Shown: positions 50,235 through 58,978 of the stretch, piece by piece
Layout: the number at the start of each line of letters is the position of its first letter
Position numbering within the stretch: position 1 is the first letter of the stretch
Source of the DNA: Chloroflexi bacterium UBA4733
Lineage (GTDB): Bacteria; Chloroflexota; UBA4733
Reading direction: 5' to 3'
Length of the DNA: 64,000 nt
NCBI GenBank assembly: GCA_002404055.1
Contig: DHIZ01000057.1
Span: forward strand, 9,094-73,093
Position numbers and translations under genes: made by a program
Notes under the pieces: generated by a model
What the model saw: only the letters and a program-made list of their open reading frames with translations
Databases searched by the model: none
What the model was told of the DNA's origin: nothing

Positions 50235-52258
50235 CCAAGCGTCTGCGTTCCGTTACCGACCTGTGCCCACCCACCGCTGAGACCGAGCACATGCACCTGA
50301 TCGCCCTTCGCCAGGTAACTGGTAACGGGGGCGGTCGCGCCGGGGTCACTGTGAACCTTTAGGCCCAGGGCCGAGACGCTGGCGAGCTGCCCGCTCGTCA
50401 CTGTTACGCCAGCTATTGCGGTTGCCGCCGGCTGGGGCGTCGTTACGGCTACGGTGGCGCCAGTTGTGGCAGGGGTTTGCGTAGAAGGAGGAGATGCGCT
50501 CGGCGCCGGGCTGGCAACAAGGGCCGCCGGACCGGCGCTCGGCTTTGCGCCGGCTTCCGGGGCAGGAACCGGTAGCCAGCCCATTGCCGTGAGTGACTCA
50601 TCGCCCAATAGCCCGAGCTCCACGGCGTACGGGGTACCCGCGAATTCCGGATGATATTCAAAACGGGCGCGCTGGAAGTACTGGATGGTGGTCGGTCCGT
50701 GCGGACCATTCGTCGGCACTTCTTCGGATATTGGGTAGCCGAAAACTGTGATGCCGCCTCGGGAATTGAAATACTGCAGGAAGCCAAAGTTCACCGAGTG
50801 GCCAGTCTGGGGGAAATAGGCGTGCTGGGCACTGGACGTGAAGGCCGCAGCCTTCGTAAAGGGTTGCTGGTCTTTCGTCAACGCATCTCCCAACAGCGTG
50901 ATCTGGACCTGCTGGCCGGCCGGCAGGTCTGGGTGATACTCAAAGCGCGCCCGTTGGAAGTACTGCACGGTCATGCCGTCCTGCTGTATTGCCTCGGTGC
51001 GCGGATAGCCAAAGATGTCCAGGCCCCCGTAGGAGCGGTAGAACTGCAGGAATGGCCAGCCGATGTTATGATCGGTCTGGGCGAAGAACTGTTTTCCCCC
51101 TGCGCTCGAAGCCGGAACGGCTAACGTTGGCAAGTCGGTACCGACGGTGACGTGCAGCCAGAAGACGGGGCCGAAGGCATTGCCGCTGCTGCCGGCCAGC
51201 CGCCACTGTTGTTGCTCCGACGTGCCAGCCGCCGCCGCGGGCGCGCGCAACGTCACGCTGACATTGGCGCTGGCGCCCGTTGGCACCTGGTCCACCGTTG
51301 CCGTTTGGAGGACCTGAAAGGCGCTGCTGCCTTGCAAGGCGAGGTGGCTGCCGGCGGGCCAGGACTGTGTGCCGTCATTGCGGAGCATCCAGGCCTTGGT
51401 AAAGGTCTGGCCGCCATCGACGGTGCTCCCGTCCGGGAAGGTGACATCCTTGACGAAACTGGCATTCAGAGCGCTTGATACGGCACCCCCTGCCGGGAGT
51501 GACTGACCTGCGGGCGCGTTCGCGATATCGACAATGTGGGCAGCGCGCGTCCCTCCAGATGGAGCGTTCCCTGACGTGTAGCCCTGGTCCTGCACCGGCA
51601 CGCCGCCATTGGATGCGACATCGGCGAAGTAGACGGGAATAGACTGGCTAAACCAGGAGCCGGCGTCGGACTTCTCGACTTGAAAGTGCAGATGCGGGCC
51701 GCTGGCATAGCCGGTGGCGCCGCTGTAGGCGATGGGTTGACCCTGGTTCACATGATCCCCGACCTTGACCAGCGCCCCGTGGTACATCAGGTGCAAATAG
51801 GCAGCGCTGGTCCCATCGCCGTGATCGATAACCACATAGTTGGCCTGGACGATGTCTTCCTTCCAGTTCACCCCGCCGACGTTGCTCTCCTGGCCGACGA
51901 ACCGCACCACGCCGGCCCGGGCAGCCTCGATCACACTCCCCGTCGGCATGTCGAAGTCCCAGGCATACGCCTGGACGCCCTTGTGGCTGAATGTCCCGTT
52001 ATTGCCCTGCACGCAATCAAAGCTGATCCCGCCAGGCCACGGTAGGCGATAGGGCGACGGGGTAGAGGTCGCCGTTGGTGACGGTGTTGCGGTCGGGGCC
52101 GGCGCTGCCGTGGCCGGGGCCCAGCCGTAGGCCGACAGCAAGACGAACAGGCAGAGAGACACTGTGATAACGCCGAGGCAGGGTCGCCAGCGTCTCATCT
52201 GGCCGAAGGCCCGGCTGCGGGCTGAGGTAGTCCAGCGTGTATCGTGCGTCGTGTCCAT
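50201..52258 (-). CDS. Exported M23 peptidase with NBR1-like, repeat and SH3 domains
   Basis: A 685-residue secreted protein. A signal-like helix (about 25-48) and a Pro/Thr linker precede an M23/LytM domain (SHKGVQAYAWDFDMP and GPHLHFQVEK supply the zinc His/Asp). An NBR1-type Ig-like domain follows (TFPDGSTVDGGQTFTKAWM, LRNDGTQSWPAG). Two repeats of the form F-x-Q-T-x-H-x-x-x-x-x-F-L-Q-[FY]-[FY] with GYPxxE and YFQRARFEYHP come next. A second Pro/Ala linker and a bacterial SH3 domain end the protein. It likely works in the cell envelope. ATG 52258 is favoured over longer frames. Confidence 0.87.
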   Translation of the reverse strand: MDTTHDTRWTTSARSRAFGQMRRWRPCLGVITVSLCLFVLLSAYGWAPATAAPAPTATPSPTATSTPSPYRLPWPGGISFDCVQGNNGTFSHKGVQAYAWDFDMPTGSVIEAARAGVVRFVGQESNVGGVNWKEDIVQANYVVIDHGDGTSAAYLHLMYHGALVKVGDHVNQGQPIAYSGATGYASGPHLHFQVEKSDAGSWFSQSIPVYFADVASNGGVPVQDQGYTSGNAPSGGTRAAHIVDIANAPAGQSLPAGGAVSSALNASFVKDVTFPDGSTVDGGQTFTKAWMLRNDGTQSWPAGSHLALQGSSAFQVLQTATVDQVPTGASANVSVTLRAPAAAAGTSEQQQWRLAGSSGNAFGPVFWLHVTVGTDLPTLAVPASSAGGKQFFAQTDHNIGWPFLQFYRSYGGLDIFGYPRTEAIQQDGMTVQYFQRARFEYHPDLPAGQQVQITLLGDALTKDQQPFTKAAAFTSSAQHAYFPQTGHSVNFGFLQYFNSRGGITVFGYPISEEVPTNGPHGPTTIQYFQRARFEYHPEFAGTPYAVELGLLGDESLTAMGWLPVPAPEAGAKPSAGPAALVASPAPSASPPSTQTPATTGATVAVTTPQPAATAIAGVTVTSGQLASVSALGLKVHSDPGATAPVTSYLAKGDQVHVLGLSGGWAQVGNGTQTLGWVDSGYLTAA

Positions 52259-52354
52259 CGCGCCGCATCCTAACACTGGCTCCTGGCACGGGCTATTGCC
52301 AACCAGGGAAATGCCCCGAATGTCCCAGCGCCCTCGTCCAATGGATGTCCAAAC

Positions 52355-52399
52355 GGCGATACACACGGTGCGCCGCATCGCCGCACCGTGTGTATCGCC
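52355..52399. repeat. Perfect 18-bp inverted repeat (hairpin)
   Basis: The arms at 52355-52372 and 52382-52399 are exact complements (GGCGATACACACGGTGCG and its reverse), with a 9-base loop. Weaker pairing continues outward (ATGTC near 52345 with GACAT near 52401). It lies in the gap between two divergent genes, so it is not a simple terminator. It could be a miniature element, an operator or a protein-binding palindrome. Confidence 0.8.
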
Positions 52400-52549
52400 A
52401 GACATGTGCCATTCGGCGCATGGTCGAAACCCCGGCGTCCGGTGAGACCGCGGTACACTACTGAGCGAAGGGTCAGGGTCCGGCAGGGACCGCGGTGTGT
52501 CGTCGTCCGAGGGCCCGCCGCGGCTATCGGCGGAACAGTGGAAACGGGA

Positions 52550-53194
52550 ATGTTGCAGCACTCCAACGCCTTGACCGTAGCTGCGCTGGAGCAGGAACAG
52601 CGACGATTAGCGCGGACCATCCACGACGGTCCAGCCCAGATGCTGACCAACCTGGCGCTGCACAGCGAAATCATCGAGCGGCTCATCGGCGTCGACGACG
52701 AGCGTGCCATCCAGGAAGTGCGCGAAATGCGCCAGGAGGCGCTGCGTGGCGCTGAGGAAATGCGCCAGATGATCAACCAGTTCGTGCCCCCCGGGCTCCT
52801 GCAGCGCGACCTGGCTGAGGTGCTGGCGGAGCACGCCGCTCGCCTCGGCCAACGCTATGGCCTTATCGTGGAACTGGATGCGGCGAGTGGCCTCCCGCTC
52901 AGCGACTCGGACCAGGCGACGATCTTCCGCATTGTTCAAGAGGCTCTGCAAAATGTACTGCGTCACGGCAACACGCGACGTGCCTGGGTTCGCATGGGCA
53001 CGGACGGACGTGACATCGTTGCTGAGGTTGCCGACCAGGGTTCCGGCTTTGATCCTGCGGATCCGGCGCTCCTGCAAGGCGGCCATCTTGGGATAACCGG
53101 CATGCGCGAACGCGCCGAGCTCGCCGGGGGGAGTCTGCAAGTGGAGAGCAGGCCCGGCACGGGTACGCGAGTCGAACTACGCTTGCCGCGTTAG
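52550..53194 (+). CDS. Soluble histidine kinase (NarL/DegS-type)
   Basis: A 214-residue kinase. The HisKA_3 motif is LARTIHDGPAQMLTNLALHS, with the acceptor His followed by D. The HATPase part has IFRIVQEALQNVLRHG, VADQGSGFD and GHLGITGMRERAELAGG. No membrane helix or sensor domain is present in this frame. Such kinases usually pair with a NarL-type regulator, but none is adjacent, so it is an orphan in this window. ATG 52550 with GAAACGGGA upstream is the chosen start. Confidence 0.85.
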   Translation: MLQHSNALTVAALEQEQRRLARTIHDGPAQMLTNLALHSEIIERLIGVDDERAIQEVREMRQEALRGAEEMRQMINQFVPPGLLQRDLAEVLAEHAARLGQRYGLIVELDAASGLPLSDSDQATIFRIVQEALQNVLRHGNTRRAWVRMGTDGRDIVAEVADQGSGFDPADPALLQGGHLGITGMRERAELAGGSLQVESRPGTGTRVELRLPR

Positions 53195-53207
53195 GAACTG
53201 CCCAGAT

Positions 53208-54497
53208 TCAGGCCAGCCGTTGGCGAAAGTGCTTGCCGGTACGGTAGCGGCGCCACATCAGAAATGAGCGGAGCGCAGCGTCGAGGACACTGGAGACGTA
53301 GACGCCCGGCAGGCCGAAGCCGAGCACGATGCCCACGAACCAGCCGAACGGCAACCGTACAAACCACATGCCGATCACGGCGGCAATCATTGGGAAGCGC
53401 GTGTCGCCGCCGCCGCGTAAGCTACCGGCGAAGGCATTGGAGAGGCCGAAGAAGGGCTGGGAGAGCGCCACAACTTTCAGCGACGCCGCGCCGATGGTGT
53501 CGATCTGCGCGTCGGGTGTGAACAACAGCATGATCTGCCGTGCAAAGAGGAACAAGATGGCCCCGGCAACCGTCATCCAGACGACCGACGCCAGGGTTGC
53601 GTAGTCGGAAGTGCGGCGCGCCTGGTCCGGTCTGCCGGCGCCAAGCCGCTGACCGGTGAGGGTGGTGGAGGCGACGGCGAAGCCCATCGCCGGCAAATAG
53701 GAAATGGAGATGGCGTTGAAGGAGACGCGCTGCGCTGCATAGACCGCCGTACCCAGTCCGATGACCATGAAACCGTACACCAGGAATCCGCCGGAGATGA
53801 CCATCTGCTCACCCATGGCCGGCAGGCCGATACCCAGGAGCCGTCGCATGAGCGACCAGTCGGGGCGCCAGCCCCAGCGCCCCGCGATGTCGGTCGGGCG
53901 CTTGCCGCGCCAGAGAATAGCCAGCAGAGCAACGCAGCCGACCATGCGCGCCGCCGCCGCTCCCCAGGCCGAGCCGGCAACGCCAATGGCCGGCAAGCCG
54001 AACCGCCCGAAGATCAAGGCATAGGCAAGGACGCCATTGATGATGTTGATGCCGCCGGTGACGAGCATGGGGCTTCGCGTGTCACCAGCGCCCCGTAACG
54101 CCGCTGCCGCCACGAGCATCGTCACGAAGAAGACCGACATCTGGGCCGAAATGCGCAGATAGGTCGCGCCGAGCCGCACCACTTCCGGTTGGGGGCCGAG
54201 CACGGCGACGATGCTTTCGGCCTTCCACGACACCAGCGCCGCGATAGCCACGGAGATCACAATGCCCATCAGGATCGACTGTTTCGTCGCATGATTGGCG
54301 CGCTGCCGGTCGCCCGCGCCAGTTGCCTGGGCGACCAGCACGGTGGTACCGGTGGCAACGGCGGTGAAGGCCGCGATGGCCACCCACATCAGTTGGGTGG
54401 CGGTGCCGACGCCGGCGATAGCGTCGGCGCCCAAGCGAGACACGAGGGCGAGGTCGACAACGCCGAGTGCCGTCTGAAAGGTGTTCTCCAGGATCAC
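53208..54497 (-). CDS. MATE-family efflux protein
   Basis: A 429-residue membrane protein with about twelve helices in two related halves (ALRGAGDTRSPMLVTGG and SLRGGGDTRFPMIAAVIG are the paired loops). It is likely a cation/drug antiporter. GTG 54497 starts at the first helix (ILENTFQTALGVVDLALVS). The frame continues upstream to about 54610 with AIRRLVNGLAWPV, which belongs to the family, but has no ATG, GTG or TTG. The real start may therefore be CTG or another codon, or the 5' end is damaged. Confidence 0.87.
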   Translation of the reverse strand: MILENTFQTALGVVDLALVSRLGADAIAGVGTATQLMWVAIAAFTAVATGTTVLVAQATGAGDRQRANHATKQSILMGIVISVAIAALVSWKAESIVAVLGPQPEVVRLGATYLRISAQMSVFFVTMLVAAAALRGAGDTRSPMLVTGGINIINGVLAYALIFGRFGLPAIGVAGSAWGAAAARMVGCVALLAILWRGKRPTDIAGRWGWRPDWSLMRRLLGIGLPAMGEQMVISGGFLVYGFMVIGLGTAVYAAQRVSFNAISISYLPAMGFAVASTTLTGQRLGAGRPDQARRTSDYATLASVVWMTVAGAILFLFARQIMLLFTPDAQIDTIGAASLKVVALSQPFFGLSNAFAGSLRGGGDTRFPMIAAVIGMWFVRLPFGWFVGIVLGFGLPGVYVSSVLDAALRSFLMWRRYRTGKHFRQRLA

Positions 54498-54610
54498 CGG
54501 CCAGGCCAGGCCGTTGACCAGGCGACGGATGGCACGCGCGTCTAACTCTGCTGCCGGCGAACTGGGGCCGCGCGAACGCCCTTTGAGCGCGGTGTCGGAG
54601 GCGCTGATGG

Positions 54611-55240
54611 CTAGAAGAGGGAGAGTTGCCGCGGCGGGTCGTCCGAACTCACCGGCTCCTTGGCCTGGCGCGCCCGGACGCGCGCTTCCTCCAGGAAGCG
54701 CGGCAACTTACGGAAGTCCTCCTCTAGCGTGGTGCGGAGACTCTGCTGATGCAGGGCAGCGGCCGGATGGTACAGCGCCACCACAGTGCGTCCGTCCAGG
54801 GTACGGGCAGTGCCGTGGACGCTGGATATCTTCTCGCCGGGGAAGAAGCGGGCCATAGAATGGCGACCAAGCGTGACGATGACCAGCGGGCTGATGAGCG
54901 CGATCTGCTGCTCCAGAAACGGCGCACAGGCAGCGATCTCTGCCGGCAGCGGGTCCCGGTTATTCGGTGGCCGGCACTTGACGACATTGGTGACAAACAC
55001 CTGGCGGCGCTCCAGTCCGATGCTGGCCAGCATGGAGTCAAGAAACTGGCCGGCAGCGCCAACGAACGGTCGACCCTGGCGATCCTCGTTGAAGCCTGGT
55101 CCTTCGCCGATGAACATCAGCTCAGCGTCGGGCGGCCCATCGCCGGGGACAGCTTTGGTTCGGGTCTTGCTCAGGTCACAGAGCGGACACTGGCGAATCG
55201 TGGCGTCGAGTTGCTGCAGGGCGATCTGGACGGAGACCAT
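54611..55240 (-). CDS. Type 4 (Fe-S) uracil-DNA glycosylase
   Basis: A 209-residue UDG-superfamily DNA repair enzyme. The active-site region is FIGEGPGFNEDRQGRPFVG, followed by VFVTNVVKCRPPNNRDPLP and VALYHPAA (the late HP motif). Cysteines CPLC near residue 18, KC in VVKCRPP, and ACAPF would hold a 4Fe-4S cluster as in family 4 enzymes. It removes uracil from DNA. Its ATG shares a base with the dapA stop, so it is coupled to dapA. Confidence 0.92.
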   Translation of the reverse strand: MVSVQIALQQLDATIRQCPLCDLSKTRTKAVPGDGPPDAELMFIGEGPGFNEDRQGRPFVGAAGQFLDSMLASIGLERRQVFVTNVVKCRPPNNRDPLPAEIAACAPFLEQQIALISPLVIVTLGRHSMARFFPGEKISSVHGTARTLDGRTVVALYHPAAALHQQSLRTTLEEDFRKLPRFLEEARVRARQAKEPVSSDDPPRQLSLF

Positions 55241-56151
55241 CAGACGGCCGCCGCCTCCGGCACGAGGTAGGGGTCGAGGTGGACACGCCCGAGTAAAGCG
55301 CGCAATATCTCCAGCTGTTTGGCCTCCAGTTCAACCAGCGGCAGCCGGGGCTTGCCGACCGGAAAGCCGACTGCGTTGAGCGCAGCCTTCAGCGGTATCG
55401 GGCTGGTGGTGTGGAAAAGCGCTCGGACTAGCGGGATTAACTCGCGATGGATACCGGCCGCAGCCTCCAGTTCACCGCTCACGGCCAGGCGGATCATCTC
55501 CGCGATACGCTCACCGACCAGATGGCTGGCCACGCTGATGACGCCATAGCCGCCGATAGCCAGGATGGGCAGCGTATCCTGGTCGTTGCCGCTGTACACA
55601 AGGAAACCGCGAGGGGCACGGCTGATGATTTCGCCCACTTGCTCCAGGTTGCCGCTCGCTTCTTTAACACCGACAATGTTGTCCACTGACGAAAGCCTGA
55701 TCACCGTCTCCGCCGTCATATTGAGCACCGTCCGGCCCGGCACGTTGTAGAGGATGCAGGGCAGACCGGTGGAATCGGCGATCGCCCGAAAATGCTGGTA
55801 GAGACCCTCCTGGGGCGGCTTGTTGTAATAGGGCACCACCAATAAGACGCCGTCGACGCCCACGCCGTCCGCCAGGTGGGTCAGTTCGATGCTCTCGGCT
55901 GTGTTGTAGTTGCCCGTCCCGGCAATCACTTTCCCGGTGGTGCCGATGGCAGCCTTCACTTCGGAAAAGAGGCGTATCTTCTCATCGGTGCTGAGCGTGG
56001 GCGATTCTCCGGTAGTGCCGGAGACGACCAGGCTATCACTACCGCCGGCCACCAACCCCTTCGCCAGGCGCACTGCCTGGACGTAGTCAACCTGGCCCGA
56101 CTCCGTGAATGGAGTTGCCATGGCGGTAACAAGTCGGCCGAAACTGGTCAT
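55240..56151 (-). CDS. dapA: 4-hydroxy-tetrahydrodipicolinate synthase
   Basis: A 303-residue TIM-barrel lyase of the DHDPS/NAL family. Signature segments are GTTGESPTLSTDEKIRLF, ILYNVPGRTVLNMT (catalytic Tyr), NIVGVKEASGNLEQV (Schiff-base Lys) and GYGVISVASHLVG. It condenses pyruvate with aspartate semialdehyde in lysine and diaminopimelate synthesis. The start is ATG 56151 with AAGGGAAAG upstream. The stop overlaps the ATG of the glycosylase gene by one base. Confidence 0.92.
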   Translation of the reverse strand: MTSFGRLVTAMATPFTESGQVDYVQAVRLAKGLVAGGSDSLVVSGTTGESPTLSTDEKIRLFSEVKAAIGTTGKVIAGTGNYNTAESIELTHLADGVGVDGVLLVVPYYNKPPQEGLYQHFRAIADSTGLPCILYNVPGRTVLNMTAETVIRLSSVDNIVGVKEASGNLEQVGEIISRAPRGFLVYSGNDQDTLPILAIGGYGVISVASHLVGERIAEMIRLAVSGELEAAAGIHRELIPLVRALFHTTSPIPLKAALNAVGFPVGKPRLPLVELEAKQLEILRALLGRVHLDPYLVPEAAAV

Positions 56152-56319
56152 GGTGCTTTCCCTTCGCAACGGTTGCCCGTCGGCGCCGACGGTCCTCGCC
56201 AGTGTGCGTTACACCCGCTATTGTGGCACGTCCGAACGCCTTCTGCCAGTCCTACGTGACACGACGGGTCTTGGTGTATTGTCTCGGCCGGCACTGGTGC
56301 GAGGCACAGTGGCTGCCGG

Positions 56320-56718
56320 CTAGCCGAAGATAGCTGCCTGGTGTTCCGCGACGACATCTGCCGGCAGGAGGCGCAGGAGCCAGGGAGCAAGGGCGATGGC
56401 GACCGACCAGTCCAGCGCGGCGTCCGCTGGCAGGTCGATCAGCGGTCCGATCACAGGAAGCAGTAAACTGGCGAGCGCTGACCCTGCGTCCGGCACCAGC
56501 AGCGCCACGAGCAAGAAGGCGAGCGCCCATAAGAACAGCGCTTTCCGGAGCGCTGGCACGCGCCGATCAGCCAGCACCGCTTGCACAAGGTGGACCGTCT
56601 TGCGAAAATGGAACAGCATGCTGAACCGGCTCAGGTGGACGGTCCGGCTCGGCGCCGGTGTCCATGCCTGCCTGCCGCGCAGAACCGGACCGGATGCTTC
56701 GCGTTGAATCTGTGGCAT
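56320..56718 (-). CDS. Small membrane protein (YkvA/DUF1232-like)
   Basis: A 132-residue protein. After ~50 polar residues it reads LVQAVLADRRVPALRKALFL then ALAFLLVALLVPD, and VIGPLIDLPADAALDWSVAIAL, split as VIGPLIDLPADA and LDWSVAIAL. The PLIDLPADAALD stretch fits the P-D-x-IPdxiP-x-x-G-x-xDD theme of DUF1232. Two or three membrane helices. Start at ATG 56718, with GAAGGGAAACG upstream. Function unknown. Confidence 0.65.
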   Translation of the reverse strand: MPQIQREASGPVLRGRQAWTPAPSRTVHLSRFSMLFHFRKTVHLVQAVLADRRVPALRKALFLWALAFLLVALLVPDAGSALASLLLPVIGPLIDLPADAALDWSVAIALAPWLLRLLPADVVAEHQAAIFG

Positions 56719-56911
56719 GGGACGTTTCCCTTCAACAATGGATACTGTCATACATGATCCCATGTCGCGAACCTGGCAGTGACGAGGCGGCGGCGCCGAT
56801 CGACCAGGCTACTCACCGGCAGCGTCTCCAAACATATGGCCTGCGCGATTGGCTTCGCTCGAGTGGCCGTGGTGGGCGCCGCGACGTTTTCAGGAAGGAT
56901 GTGGCGACAGT

Positions 56912-58021
56912 ATGCTTGCTGTAGACCTGATTGCGCGGCCGCCCGGCGGTCGGAGCGGCGTGGGGCGGTATGCTGCATCCCTGCACCGCGAATTGCTGAC
57001 GATGGGTGTTGACGCGCGGCTGGTACCGACGGTAGGCGACGCGTTGCCCAGCCGCCTGGCAGCAGTGGCGCGCGCGCGTGGCGTGGACGTGGCGGCGTTC
57101 CTGGCCAGTTACCCGGTCCACGTGCCGGTGCGGCCCGAAGCACTGGTACACGTGACCGCGCAAACCTTCGCCAGCACGCTCTGGCTCCAGCCGGGGGCGG
57201 TAGTAACGGTGCATGATCTTTTTCTGGAGGACCGTACAGCGGGCGGTCGAGCCGCCGTCAGCCGACTCTGCGATGCGGTGGCGCGCCTCGGTCTGCGGCG
57301 GGCGGCGGCGATTGTCACCGGGTCAGCGGCGACCGCAGCCATCTGCGAGGCACGAGGGCTGGGCGACCGTTTGGGGATAACTGTCGGCTCATACGGCGTC
57401 GACCATGCCCTTTTTCGTCGGCAGCCTGTCCCGAGCGAGTATTCCCGGTCGATCGGGCTGCCGGACGGTGGCCCGGTCCTGCTCTACGTCGGCACGGAAG
57501 CGCCGCGGAAGCGGGTGGACTTTTTGATCCGGCTGCTCGCCCGTCTTCGCCATGGTGGCCATCCGAGCGCCGTATTGGTCAAAGTGGGGGCCCCGGTGCA
57601 TCCGGGGCGGCGTGAAGAACTGCAGGCGCTGGCGGCTGCTCTGGATGTTAGGGGCGCGGTACGCTGGTTGGACGCTGTCTCGGAACAGGAACTGGCCTGG
57701 CTGTATAATCTGGCAACAGTCTACGTCAGCGCCGCCGAGCGCGAGGGATTCGGCCTGCCGGTGCTGGAAGCAATGGCCTGCGCCTGCGCCGTGGTGGTGA
57801 CCGACGTGCCGGCTCATCGTGAGGTCACTGCCGGCGCCGGTCGCCTGGTACCGCTGGACGATCTCGACGCCTGGGTTGCGGCGGTCGGCCTGGTGCTCGG
57901 TGACGACGATGTGCGGCGGGCGATGGCAGCGCGCTCGGAAGAGCGGGCAGCGTCCTTCACCTGGCGGCGCACCGCCGAGCGAACACTCGCCGTCTATCAG
58001 CGCGTCACCCTCCTGGCCTGA
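56912..58021 (+). CDS. Glycosyltransferase family 1 (GT4-like)
   Basis: A 369-residue GT-B fold enzyme. The N-terminal half has GGRSGVGRYAASLHRELL and VVTVHDLFLED. The C-terminal half has LLYVGTEAPRKRVDFLIRLL and VYVSAAEREGFGLPVLEAM, the E-x7-E nucleotide-sugar motif, followed by REVTAGAGRLVPLDD. It transfers a hexose from a nucleotide sugar to an unknown acceptor, probably at the membrane. The start is ATG 56912; an upstream frame is open to 56849. Confidence 0.9.
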   Translation: MLAVDLIARPPGGRSGVGRYAASLHRELLTMGVDARLVPTVGDALPSRLAAVARARGVDVAAFLASYPVHVPVRPEALVHVTAQTFASTLWLQPGAVVTVHDLFLEDRTAGGRAAVSRLCDAVARLGLRRAAAIVTGSAATAAICEARGLGDRLGITVGSYGVDHALFRRQPVPSEYSRSIGLPDGGPVLLYVGTEAPRKRVDFLIRLLARLRHGGHPSAVLVKVGAPVHPGRREELQALAAALDVRGAVRWLDAVSEQELAWLYNLATVYVSAAEREGFGLPVLEAMACACAVVVTDVPAHREVTAGAGRLVPLDDLDAWVAAVGLVLGDDDVRRAMAARSEERAASFTWRRTAERTLAVYQRVTLLA

Positions 58022-58041
58022 TACCGCTGCGCTGTGTTGGC

Positions 58042-58055
58042 GTTTCACGTGCAAC
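58042..58055. promoter_or_regulatory. parS-like site 1
   Basis: GTTTCACGTGCAAC differs at one base from the ParB-binding core GTTTCACGTGAAAC. It lies just after the end of the glycosyltransferase gene, in noncoding DNA. A second near-match is at 61966-61979. Two such sites within 4 kb suggest a parS cluster and a position near the chromosome origin (inference). Confidence 0.5.
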
Positions 58056-58084
58056 GCGAGCAGCACTCACTTTTGATCCGGTCC

Positions 58085-58128
58085 TTGACAGAACCCTATC
58101 GCCGATGTATAGTCGATATATCTAGATA
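58085..58128 (+). promoter_or_regulatory. Promoter and operator of PadR-ABC operon
   Basis: TTGACA (58085-58090), 17 bases, TATAGT (58108-58113) is a near-consensus housekeeping promoter. TATCTAGATA, a perfect 10-bp palindrome, lies at 58119-58128, over the expected start of transcription. PadR repressors bind such A/T-rich palindromes, so autorepression of the PadR-exporter operon is likely. Confidence 0.72.
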
Positions 58129-58149
58129 GATGCTAGAGCGAATGCATAA

Positions 58150-58851
58150 GTGAAGGGCATGAACGATATGGACAGACGAGGAATGGGTCCCGGTCCCCAC
58201 GGCCAGCATGGCGAGCAAGGTCGTCACCACGGTCCAGGCCCGGCTGGGCCCGGCTTCGGTCCCGGCGACCGATTTCGGCGGATGCGCGAAGGGCGGGGCC
58301 GGCCGGAAGGCCCGCCGTCCTTCGGCAACTTCCGCGACCCGCGCTTTGGCCACGGTCCGCACGTCGGTCGTGGCGATGTGCGCCTGGCGGTCCTGGCATT
58401 GCTCGCCACTGGCCCCCGCCATGGCTACCAGATTATCCAGGAGATCAGCGAGCGAAGTTCGGGCATGTGGCGGGCCAGCCCCGGCTCGGTGTATCCCGCG
58501 CTGCAATTGTTGGAAGACGAAGGCCTGATTCGAGCCGAGCAGGTTGACACCCGGCGCGTCTTCAACCTGACCGAGGCTGGGCAAGCCTACGTGACCGAGC
58601 GCCGCGAACAGCTCGCTGCCGTCTGGCAGTCGGTATCCGGTACGGTTGACGATGGAATGGTGGAACTGCGCGACCTCTTCGAGCAGGTTGGCGTCGCCGT
58701 CGGGCAGGTAGTGCGCGCCGGCTCCAAGAGCGAGGTGGCGGCGGCTCGCCAACTGCTAGTCACGACACGCCGCCAGTTGTACCGCATCCTGGCCGACGCC
58801 GAGCCAGCCGGCAGCGGGGGGCCGGCCGACGATGCCTCTTCTGTGTCGTAG
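58150..58851 (+). CDS. PadR-family transcriptional regulator
   Basis: A 233-residue repressor. The first ~75 residues are a Gly/Pro/His/Arg-rich tail. The winged helix follows: DVRLAVLALLATGPRHGYQI, then WRASPGSVYPALQLLEDEGL and VFNLTEAGQAYVTERRE. The C-terminal ~80 residues are helical and should dimerise. The start is GTG 58150 or ATG at 58159/58168. It controls the ABC exporter gene that follows. The long His- and Gly-rich N terminus could bind metal. Confidence 0.9.
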   Translation: MKGMNDMDRRGMGPGPHGQHGEQGRHHGPGPAGPGFGPGDRFRRMREGRGRPEGPPSFGNFRDPRFGHGPHVGRGDVRLAVLALLATGPRHGYQIIQEISERSSGMWRASPGSVYPALQLLEDEGLIRAEQVDTRRVFNLTEAGQAYVTERREQLAAVWQSVSGTVDDGMVELRDLFEQVGVAVGQVVRAGSKSEVAAARQLLVTTRRQLYRILADAEPAGSGGPADDASSVS

Positions 58852-58978
58852 CGCGACTCGGAGGCGGAGCAGTGCGGGTCACCGTCTGGTTGGCTCACGC
58901 GGCTCCGTGCCGGCGCGTACCGGTGCCGGAGTATGATGAACACGACATGGCGTGGGCGCCTGAGACGAGGAATAGGGT

